Below are positions 24,401 through 36,400 of a stretch of 64,000 bases of DNA, piece by piece (position 1 is the stretch's first letter; each line of letters starts with the position of its first letter). The position numbers and the translations under genes were made by a program. A model generated the notes under the pieces. It ran no database searches, had not been told where the DNA came from, and saw nothing but the letters and a program-made list of their open reading frames with translations. Source of the stretch: Echinometra lucunter (Eukaryota > Echinodermata > Echinoidea > Camarodonta > Echinometridae); contig CM057152.1 of assembly GCA_029962745.1 (NCBI GenBank), positions 20,352,324-20,416,323 of the forward strand. The letters run 5' to 3'.

Positions 24401-27400
24401 CCACTTTGCAGAACTACATGCAATGTGAAATTAATGTTTTCCCTCCCCTTTTTTTTCTCTCTCTCTCCTTCTCTGTCTCGCTGTCTCTATCTGTTTGTAC
24501 ATGTATTTCTGTCTCTGTCTCTTTTTCTCTCTTCTCTCTTTCTCTCTCCCTCTCTCTTTCTCTCTGTCTCTAGCTGGACTCTATGTACTGTTGGAGACAT
24601 GACAGCCAGGCCTCGTCCTCCTCTTCTCTCTCTAGTAATTCATTAGCTGCATCTCCCGGCAAACTCACCCCCATTTGGCCCCCTCCCAAGTCACAAGAAG
24701 GAGAAGACAATCACGGTGGCAAATACACTGAAGCTGGTAAGTTGAAGAAATCGTTAATACTAAAACTCTCTGCCTTTTTTATAAGCAATCCATTCATAAT
24801 AGCCCCCTAAGAAATAGAGGGGAAACTATTATGAAATTTATCATTTTACGATTTTTGGAGCTGAAGTTTATTTTGTGTTTTTTTTTTCTTCCTTTTCATG
24901 ACCTCTCTTCCCATCATATGAACCTGTAGTCAGACTAGTTTTCTGTGATAATAGCCGTGGAATAGTTGCAGGTTATTATTTAGGTGTTTTAAATTGCAAT
25001 ATTTGTAACTATTTGTCCCACGTTTGATGAATGCACCCATTTATTTTATTTTATTTTGCATGTGGGAAAAAACGGCATTTGTTATGCACCCATGCAGTTT
25101 ACTTGTTGTATTGTGTAAAACCAAGATAACAATCTTCAAATTTTTATCTTCAAATACAATCTTTGACCAACAATCATGTGAAAGGTAGCACAGATTGTTA
25201 ATCTGGGTCATAATCTAGGTCAAAAACTTCATGAAAATATTATTTTGTGGGGTATGTCTCCGAGTTAGATGTAAAATGCGATGAAATAGGATTCTTGTTA
25301 AAGAAATGAAGAAGCAGACCTATAAAATCTGGGTGAACGTTTTTGCAGAGCAATCAGTTTGTTCCCCTTGGAATACTTTGTTCTCTTTTGAGAATTCTCA
25401 GCTCTGTGCAATACCTGTGAATGGTTGTACAGCATTATACTTTCTTATGTGAAATCTTTAGATGGAGGTGTTATGGTGTAGTGGTTTATGCACTTGACTC
25501 TCAGTCAGAGGGTTGATGGTTTGAATCCCAGTCCTGCACTAGTAGTAGCGTCTTTTGGCAAGACATTATGCCATTCTTCATCCAGGTGTAAATGGGATCC
25601 CAGTATGCTAGAGTGCTACATATTTGGCCGCATAAGGCGCAATCACACATCGCCGATTTAGACGGCGCTTCACGGCGCTTCTCAAACTGCTGTGAACCAT
25701 GTCGAAGCAATGGCAGAACACTTTTAACGCGTTTGGAATAGTTTTCAACATCACGGTTCATAGCCGATGAGTGACGGATGACTAGGGTTTGTGTACGGTG
25801 TCAACACGGTCTTTGACGGTTCACGGCGGATTGCCGAACCGCCATGAACCGCTGTCTCAGTCGGCGATATGTGATTGCGCCTCAAGCTTTGACAAGGGTA
25901 ATAATGTTGGAGCACCATATCACCATGTGATAGACTTGAGCACTATACAAGAAGCCATTATTATTATTACTGTCATATTAGATAGGGTACCCTATCGGTA
26001 AAACTCGGCACTGAGCAAAATTGGGGGGAAATAGAGATAGTCCAAGCAAATAGTAATAGGACTTGATGTACATTTTACTTTGATTTGTGTACATTTATGG
26101 TGTATCCACAAATTAGCATATTACGGGAATGCACATTTTAACCCTTTGATATCTACCAGCTCTATACAGTGTGTTTTTTTTTTTTTAATTGTGATTTGGT
26201 ATGTTGGGTGGGCAAGATTCAAGTGACAGATTTGTTAACTTGCTAAGAATAAAATGCATCAGATCATTTCATTTTTGAAAGACCATTGAAAAAATTAGGA
26301 TTATAAATTACAACTGGGTTTTTCCAAAGCCTTTTACATGTATATCATAAGTACCTGGAATCAACATTGCATGACATTTTGTGAAACCTTATAAGTTAAA
26401 ATGGAAACAACAGGGAAAATAGCTTGCATGAATTGGTTAGTACTTAACCATGAAGTTCATGATTTGGTCATATTTTTTTTTTCCTTCTTCTGTCAAGGTT
26501 CTGTGTTCAAAGCCCAATTGATTCTTGTCTGAAACAGATCCTGCTTGAATTCTCAGTGGAATGCTTTTTGGCACAGCAAGTTTGTTGATTTTAGCTAATG
26601 TGCATTCAGGCCTATTGAAATGAATTGAATGAGAAAATAATTGTGGTTAGTATGAGGCAGTTATTATTTTTTTTCCTACCTCAACTCAAAGTGAAACAAT
26701 ACAGGATATTGGAAACATTGTGAATGTGTATGAGCATGGAAATCGGAAGTGTGCTTTTGACTTCATGCAATTTGTCATTGTGTATCATACATGTACATGT
26801 GTAGGTAATATATTGGCCATCCATGCATTTTAAAAGAATACCCACATTCAGGAATGTGAGGGTAATTTTCTTTTTAATATGTTCCTAAAGTTACCTAAAT
26901 TGTATTGTCTTTTTGGAGCCAGAAGGGCATTATATCATTTGCTTTAACTTACCAGTAGTTAATGCCCTTCTGGCTCTGAACAGATGATATTTGCTGTAAA
27001 ACACATTCAGAAATATGTGAATTTTTAATCAAACTTGTTGCCTGCTGTCAGAATATAATCTTGTATATTTTAATGCGCTTTGGCCTACATCAAGTTATTG
27101 CAAAAACAAACAAATAGAAAAATTATCCCTTTTCTGTGTGCATATACGCAATAATAAAGCACATCAAGCACATTAGGTTTATTCCTAAGATGCTAGGAAA
27201 GGAAAGATGACAGATAGAACAAGAAAAATTGTTAATATATCTGTCCATTCAGAAAACATGTTGTGGCAATATTCAAAAAGTAGACAGTCATTCAAGTAGG
27301 CCGTATGGTCTTAACTTTCAGTGATTCAGTCATGACCAACATGTAGGCATTCATTTCTCATATGATAGAAGTATGACCACCCTTTGTCAACGTGGTCATG

Positions 27401-30400
27401 GCATGAATTTTGACAAGTAAATGTGTCCTTAATGGTTCCCTGTGTGTGAACGGAGAGAGACAATATTTAGCTCTTGTATACACGACCTCCACTTGTTCCT
27501 TTGTTCCTCCCACCTCCCAAATTTCTCTCAATTATTCATCCGTTTGAGTGTCTCTGGGAACGCAAACCTCGCTTGAACCTCACAAATAATGGATATTTGT
27601 GAGTGAGTCATGCTCTATATTTCTTTCCTTTTTGCCTCCTGCTATCACAAGCAGACCAGTAAATTGAAGCATAAACCAAGGAGGATGAGAGCATGTATAT
27701 CAATTTTTCTATGAAATTTTTAAAGGTTATAGATGCAGTGTGTGCCCTGGTTGAGCAGGAGGGAATATGAATAAGTCACAGAGAAGAGGAGACAATGTGA
27801 CATTTCTTGAACATAATTTGATTTATTTTATTTTAACACAGGAGCATTTGCTTCAGCCAGCAGCTGTTAATTCGTCTGCAAGCCTGTACCTAATATGATA
27901 AGATGTACAAATGAAATACATGTACTGGTACAAATCAAAATACACATGAAAATAAGAATTCATATCATATGCACAGCAAAAAGTATTAACAGAAGTAAAA
28001 TTATCCATCATGATAAATAAAAACAAATAGATATCAAACACCATTATAAAAAATATACTGAATACAGTGAGATGGTATTGTACATTTGCATCATATATGA
28101 TTTCACAAGTTTGTTCAAGTTATCTTATTGAGAGGTTCAATAGTGAAAGATCATTTTTCCAATCAAAATGGAATATAGTGACTTTTGAGACCCCCCCCCC
28201 TTCCCCTCAATCCCCTGTCTCTCTCCTCTATTTATCTTTCCATATATTTGTTCTAGATGTCTGCAAGTAAGATGTACTGTGTACATGTAAATCATAATTT
28301 CAATTTTTTAATTTCAACAAATATGTTGCATTGACATGATCTATAGTACTGACATTTGTATATCTACAGATTTCTGCAAAGCATAGTTTTTCTATTTATC
28401 ATACCCTATTTCTAAGTCACAATAAATCCTTGTTCCATATTGATATGAGTACTTTTTGCAGAGGCCGTTTGGAGAAGTTCAAGGGGTTACTCTGCTGCGA
28501 ACCCATAGATTGCGCAATATTTCCTGGGAAATCTTCTCTTTTCATTCTTGGCAATGAAATATTTTGATCAGATAAGTGGAAGGCCCTGTCATAGATCTTC
28601 GGATTAAAGTCATTCAGAAGCCTCATGTACCATTCAAACATAATTCAATGGCTTCATGTTATTCCTAAATGTAAAGCTGTCCCAAGAACGTACGGTATGC
28701 ACATCCCTTTGTGTCATACTTCTCTATAAGAATAAGGGTGCCTTTTCAACCATTAGGCTGTGTTATCAGGTTCATGGTCGGAAGAGCAAAATCATTTTGC
28801 AATACGTCAGTGATTTTTACAGTATGCACTCTTTCTTCTGCTTTTGCCTGTTTATCGGTATATTTCGAACGTTTATCATGTTGCCAGTGAGAAAAACATG
28901 TTGTTTGTCATAGTACTGGACTATCCATTTGACTATTTTTTGTATATATATGCCTAGCTCTGATCATTCACCTGTAGGGCCTACCATACTGCTGATCCCA
29001 AGCATCGATGAACTCAAGGAGTAGGTAACTCCTTGATGAAGTACCCTGCTAATTTACATCACTCTCCCCAGGGCCTTTATGGGAATTACTGTTGTCAGTA
29101 TCGCTTCCCACATTCCTACACAGTCTATCTCAGTCAACAATAAGGTCCTACCTGTACCTAGAGCCCTTGTGCAAATATGAAAGGTAGAAGGTAACAATTC
29201 CATTCCAAAGGATTTAAGCCATATGCATGTTGGCCAGGTTAAAGTGCATGTCAGTGTAACAGTAGGAAATAATTAAGCACAAAGATTTTAAATGAATAGG
29301 GACACTTGACAAAGTCTTCCTCATATATGACTAGGGTTGCATTCAAGCGACCATTTTTCACCCTAGAATCACGGTTTTCAAAGACGTTTAGTTTAAACCA
29401 CGGTTGCGTTCAGTCGATTTTTCACAGGTCGTAAAAATAAACGTCTTTCAAAACGCAAACATGAAATGCTGAAAAAGGTGCATTTTGAATCATGATTCTG
29501 CAGAACCATGGTCGCTAAAAATCGATTGAATGCAATGGAGATCTCAATCATTATTCTATGACATCATTATCATGGTCTGTTTCCGGTTCGGGGGCAAAAC
29601 AAATTCAGAAAGCGTGTGTCGAAGTTGACCTATACTGCGCTGTACAATGCGCAGTGGGTGGGCTTCAAATGAGCAAGATTCAGTCAGCCACAGCGTAGGA
29701 CCCCAATTAAATCCTCGTAAACTCGTAAAAGCTTTTGAATTCGTAACGGCTACCGAAGGCCTCGCTGAGAGAGGATCAATGAATCGTCGAAAATACAACC
29801 TCTCGTTTCTCCCTTATTTTGGCACCAAAATTCATAAAAATTTCAGATTACATCAGAAATGATGATATTATTCTTCATTTTCATTTTCTCTGAAAACGGT
29901 TGGGTATTTTTTGAAATGCAAGTATTTTTCAGTTCCAGAGGACCGTGGGAAGAGGTGTTTGTTTTTTCCCGACACAACCGTTGGAGAGCATGAATATGCA
30001 AACAATTGACATGTTACTAGACTTTAGTGTCCAGGCTAACTTTCTGTGTATTTTCATGTTTGCGCAATGAGTAGTTTTCTGTAAATCTGCCTTCAAAAGT
30101 CATGGTTTTAACATAAAACGACTGTAAACTATCACTACTACGCATGCGCTTTTCCTATGAATGAGCTAAGTAGAGCAATTACGTCATGCATATCACTGCA
30201 TATGCCTGCGCTGCACGTGCACGGGTACTCGCGACGACCAGCGAAGCACTGCTGCAGCCCCCAGCAAGCAGCAAGCCTTCGATTAATTCACTGTTTATGC
30301 GAGGCCAAGATAATTGTATGCACGTAATTCTCTTTCAGTTTCCTTTCTTTGAAATTCTTCATCATCTGTTTACTGTGCCATGCTTTGTTCTATGTTTTCT

Positions 30401-33400
30401 GAACCATATATTTCATCTAGAATTGCACGGGTCTCGTACGGTTCGTGCCACAGATATTTCAGTTAGCTTCGCACAGTCACACTGCGCAGTATACAGTGCG
30501 AAGCTTCGAAGGCCGTGCATGAACCGGGGTACGTGGGACTACACGAGATGAATCTTGAACGGTTCGTGAATGACATTGCCTTGGATTTTTTCCCGACATA
30601 ACCGTGCGACAGTAAATTTTGAAAAGATATTCGGAGGAGACTTTCGATATACTTTGATTGTTCATATGTGCAAGCCTCGATCTTGGGCAATAACGGAAAA
30701 TATGAAAAATAACGTAACTTTTGCTGACTAAAAAAAAAAAAAAAGAAGCATCTCATTTCACTAGTTTTTCATATAATAAAACATGATTCTGCTACAAATA
30801 TTTATCATGATGCGTTAGAGCAACTCTCATTCTTTAATTTGAATTTTGGTTCATCTCATTTGGTGGTTTCTAAGGCGAGATTTTGCAGTTTAGCCAAGAC
30901 TCCTCCGTAGCGGTTTTACGTAAACAAATTGTTTACTTTATGCAAATTAGGCAGCACGCAGTGAAAGCTTTCGGGCAGTTAATTGGGGTGCTACGCTGTG
31001 GCTGCAGTGTTGATGAAAAATCGCTTGAACGCTTGAACACTCTCCCGTGTTTTGTAACAGCGTTTTGATTTGTGGTTTGTGTTTGTGATTCTATCTTCAA
31101 AAAATCGCTTGAACGCACCCTAGGCCTGCTTAAAGGTCTGTTATTGTTTTATAATGATGACAGAGCTGTATTCACATCAGAAATGGTGCATTTTTTTTTT
31201 TTACACATTACAGTACTTTCACTCTTGACAATCAAGCGTATTTTTCTGTTCAGCCTATGATCAGCCATTCATTGCATTTCTTCCCCCCCCCCCCCATTTT
31301 TTTTTGGGGGGGAGGGGGTACTTTCAATGAGAAGCCAGTTTTTTATTATCTTTAAAAAAGAAAAGAAGATAGAGCTTACACACAAAGATAGATGATATTG
31401 AAGCAAAACTTGTATAGAATTTTCTCTTTCTAATGTGCCCTGTATCTTATAAATTTCGTAACATTTCGTAGACTGTACATGTTTTTCTCATAAAGTTCAG
31501 TACAAGATCTAATCTCATAAAGTTGACTTAAATTTTGAGGGTTCAGTGAAATGATGATGAATCATATTATTGCTTGTATATTTCTGTTGGAATATTTCAT
31601 ACATTTGTAGGTGTTGAGAGATAGAATATGGAGATCATGACAAGTTGGCAACCTTTCTCCTATCACTCGGCATATCCTAGATATGCATGTACATGGTACA
31701 TGATTGATTCAATATATCCTCGATATATGATTGATACATGTGTACACGTAGAGGTAGCAGGTAAACAATCACAGACCCAACCTTCTGTAATGATCACCTA
31801 CCCGCTGCGTCAATTAAATCAAGGAATATCTTGAAGCCCGAAGCAAACACTCCTACACCCATCATAGTCCTGTCAAATTGACACAGCTACACCTCAAACA
31901 AGCTGTAACCTTTACAGTTCCTACCCCACCAGAGGCATTCCAACATGGTTATAGGATTGCCTGTCAAATATTGACAATATTTTCATTGTTAAAGGAGAAT
32001 ATCAAAGAATAATGGACTTTCAGCGATCACTCTGCCTCATTTCTCCAACAGAGTTTTTCTGAATGAAAATGGGGAAAATCCTCTATTCGTTTTTGTAGTA
32101 AAATTGTAAAGTTTATAAGAAGTGTCATGTTATAATTCATAATGTAGGATCAGTAAAATTTTCATTTGATACAGATTCTGTGCTACTATGCTTGAATACT
32201 TGTATTTGGGGGAAAATGTTTGAATTAAGAATATGCAGACCATTTTGTTTTACATTACAAATACCATTTTCTCTTCAATTTTGTGCTCAAATAGATTTGC
32301 TTGTACATGGGAAAAACATGTTTTAACCCATTGAGCATGATTTGATTTTGGTATAACACACATTTTCCATAGAACCTAGCCCTATCTTGGGCTTAGTGTT
32401 CGACGGGTTAATGTTTGACAGCAAGTTTTAATCTATTTTTCAATTTCTGTGCTCAAAATTTGTGCTTGTGCGTGGAAAATATGTTTTGATTAAGAATATT
32501 TACATCTAACATAAATTTAGGAATACATTATATTTCCATTTCTGTGCTGAAATAGATAAGCTTGTACATGGAAAAAAGTGTTTCAATGTTATGAGAATGA
32601 TAGTGACAGCAAGCTTTCTCTTACTTTTTAAATTTCTGTGCATGAATAGGTATGCTTGTACATGGAAAACTTGGATAATGTTATTGTGAATGATAATGAT
32701 AATGACAGTAAGCACTCTCCTAAGCACTCTCCTAACACTTATATCTAAAACATGATTGATGTGGCATTGTCATTTATATTTATAGTACATTATTGGAAAA
32801 AGGGGAGAGGTGGGGATGCAATATTTTTCATTATTTATTCTTTTTTTGCTGGTACATTGAACCAATAATATACCACAACATAATCAGTCAGTCAGTACAA
32901 TTCAATTGACTCGATGGTCAATTTCATACATTTTCCAATTTAACCCTTACTGTGAATTACATGAAAGCCTCTCTCCATCCCATATACTTATGGATGGATC
33001 AATATGAAAATTCAATTTTAAGGCTCCATCATGGCTAATTTAAACTATGCATTCCCGGGATGGCAGCGAAGGGTGAGAAATATTTTCGGCTCATTTGAAG
33101 GGGATGATTGCTTGCGCTGTTTGATTGGGCTATTCTTTCTCTAATGAGGGTTAATCCGGGATTCTGATGTCAATGAGGTTGTATTTTCTAATCACTGAAA
33201 ATGTTTGGGATAGTCTCACTTTCCAAACGTATATGAATGATTTTATGGTAGGTCCAGTCATCTATCAGTAGATTTAGAGGGTTTGTTTCTTGAATTTAAT
33301 CTTTTCTTTAAAGGCTCATACCAGCCCTCGGCTTTTTTTTTTTTTTTTTAAGTTTTAGAAGTGTTCAGCATAGAAATGATTTCAGTATGCACTCATCCAT

Positions 33401-36400
33401 TGCTACCGGTAGATGGTTTATTCCATGAATTTAATCTGTTTAGTAATTCTCTTTAGATTGAGTGTATGTCATATAATACAATAACATAACAAACATCAAA
33501 TGAGACAAAATCAGTAACAAACATATATTTGAATATTGCAATAGCAGGTGCATCTGGTCAGGCTGCCCGGGTATGGAAAAAGTTAATTTAATAACTGTAG
33601 TCCGCGCACCTTCCTCCCCATACCTGACCAGACACACCTGATATTGATGAGTTTAAAATAAAAAAATTAAACAAAAAAAAAGATGAGAAGGGGAAAGAAA
33701 ACATTGATAAACATTGCATTAAAAGTTATAGAGTTGCAATTTTATGACATATAAAATCCATTATTGTTATAATTGATCATTACCACCATCATCACATAAG
33801 AAGAAAAAAAAAAGTAGCAACATTATTACCATTATTATTATTATTATCATCACTATTACTATCATTACTATTATTATGATTATCATTATTATCATTAACA
33901 TCAATATTAAATTTGATACATATTTACAAAAAAAATCATTTTCATTGAGAAGTCAATTTCAACAACAACCAGTTCAAATCTATTGCATGGTCATAATGCA
34001 AGCAAAATCTAGGATAGAATACATGTACACGTAGGCCTTTCATCATGTATATGAAAATTACTTCCAAACACATACATGTAGGCGATTTAATGGAAGATAC
34101 AGTCAACTGTTTATAAAAGATACTTTCTGTGAAGTGTATCTCTTCTTTACAGCTTTGTGTAGGCTGTAGATAGGTTATATCGATAGAAAATACAGAGACA
34201 AGGCTAAATCAATGAATTACACACATATTGCAGCCACAATGGTCTTATTGATCGACATGGCTTGCTGGTGGGGTCTGGCCTAGAAATTCAAATGAACTGA
34301 GACATAAAGATCAATGTCACAAATGTCACAAATAGCTGGGTTTAGACTGGTTGTATTGACAAAAGAAATAAAGACAGAGCTACCTAAATCAATGAATTTT
34401 TTACATGGATATTGTACTCATATTACACATATTTGTATAAATTACAGTATATTTATCACCGGGGGGGGGGGGGGGGGGGAGGGGGGACAGGACTGTCCAT
34501 GAGGAGTTGGAGGAGTTTTCCTTACAGAAGGCATAACACTTTGTCTTGATGGCTGGTTGATTTTCGATCTGAGGGCCGGTTGAAAAATCAGGGGCCATGG
34601 AAGGGGGAGTCGGAGTCCCCCCACAATTTTGGCTAAAAAAAAACTATTAATTCTAAATTCTTAATATTTAAATTATAAATTGCTCATTTCATAGTGTCTA
34701 CCAGTATTTGGATGGATAAACAGTGATTTTTAAACTTCCCATTGCATTCATTGCCAGTTTAAGGATTCTAGTGCTTATTTTTGTTTTAGAAATAATCATT
34801 ATCTAACAGCAAATACTGACACAATCAAAATTAGCACAGTATGTGTAGAATGTTGTTGTTGTTCCTTTCTGCTCATGTATTTGGTATGTTTGAGGGCTCT
34901 GCATCAAAATTTAATATTGGACTAAACCACCTAATGTGGATCTTCTGTCATGGATGGGTTAAGAAACTCAAGTGAACTGGGACTCATACATGTTCACGCA
35001 TGGAAAGATCAATGTTACATGTTGATGTTACCAGTTTGGCCTTTAAGAAGATGGACTAAACTATTACTGCAGATGCAGGGATATTGGTGTAACTATAATG
35101 TATATCTGAAATAATTAGATTAGATCTTGTACTGAACATGTACATGGTGCTAATTAAATGATTCTCTTTCAAAATCCATTTGGCTGTAGAGACCGTAACA
35201 CAGTTGACTGCAATTTATTGATATCTCACCAAGTTCCAATCGATTGGAGCAAGGTTGCACTTTTCCGTACTGCTCTGGCAACTCCTGCCTGAATTAGCTT
35301 CTCTAATTTCCTGCATTTGCAATTATGAGGCTGCTATGCTGATCAGCTGTGGGAGTAGCAGGGTTATATGAATACATACACTCGCAGATGGTTGCGAGGT
35401 GGGGGTTTTGACTGCTGTGAAGTCCCTGCGTGCCACTGAAATTTCTGCACGATGGATTATGAGTGATGAAAATGATAATAAAAATATCTGAGAACGTGTA
35501 CTGTCATGGAGATAACTTGAGCTAAAAATGTATCCTAATCGAGTTTGTGTCCTTAACTTGATATTTCTAACAGGAATACACATGTGAAATATGATAATGA
35601 TTTTACAGAAAGCTTATTTGATTTGTTTCTTGAGAAGGGTAATTGAAAGGCAGATGTTTTTAGGATTTAGTTTTGAAACTGGCATTTCACCAAAGATTTC
35701 TTCCTGCGAAATGGTGAATGCTGGTGTATTCTATTTCTCATTTTAGGAACGTGAGTAGGATTGTTCCTTTGAAATTCAGGGAGGAGGAATGAATACAAAT
35801 TATTATTTAGGACAATAGTTGAGTATAAAAATTCTAGTCATGATTCAAGTGGTTATTTAGCAATCTTTTCAATCTTCAATATATTGCATGATCTTACCAT
35901 ACACTACATGCACAACCTGTAGGCACTTGATATAAGATTAAGATGAGGAAACCTAGTGTATAACTCTTTTGATTTAGAAGATGTAGAAAAGACATGTTTT
36001 TTATTATTATAATCAATACTTTTGCTGCAAATTAAAGCAAATCAAGGAAAATAGTAGCTAAAGAAGATATTCTTTCAGTTGTTATTAGGCTTTTGGAAAA
36101 ATCATTGTGAAAGGTTTTGATTATTTACAGGAATAGATTAAGGAATTTACAGGAATAGATTTCTTTTCTGAATAAAGAAATAAAACTGAGAGCAATTATT
36201 TGTAGCTGACATTCCTTTCCTTGTGACCTCCAATTCCCTAGGAAGTCTTCTCCTCTTACCAATACTCAGTACCTCCTTGATATGCAACCTGCCCAGTGCT
36301 TATGGAAGCTTGTAAACTTAAAACCTGGGAACTCCCATAAAGCGTCAATAGATGTTTTGTCATGAATCCATTTAGGGATCACTCACATACTATCGATTCC

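Noticed and set aside
25456..25535. Functional tRNA gene
   Set aside because: Pol III boxes are present but the acceptor stem does not pair and SINE body and ATT tail follow; it is a SINE head.
30186..30551. 121-residue frame inside the 29331 element as a transposase
   Set aside because: No DDE/DDD, zinc finger or helix-turn-helix pattern seen; composition not persuasive.
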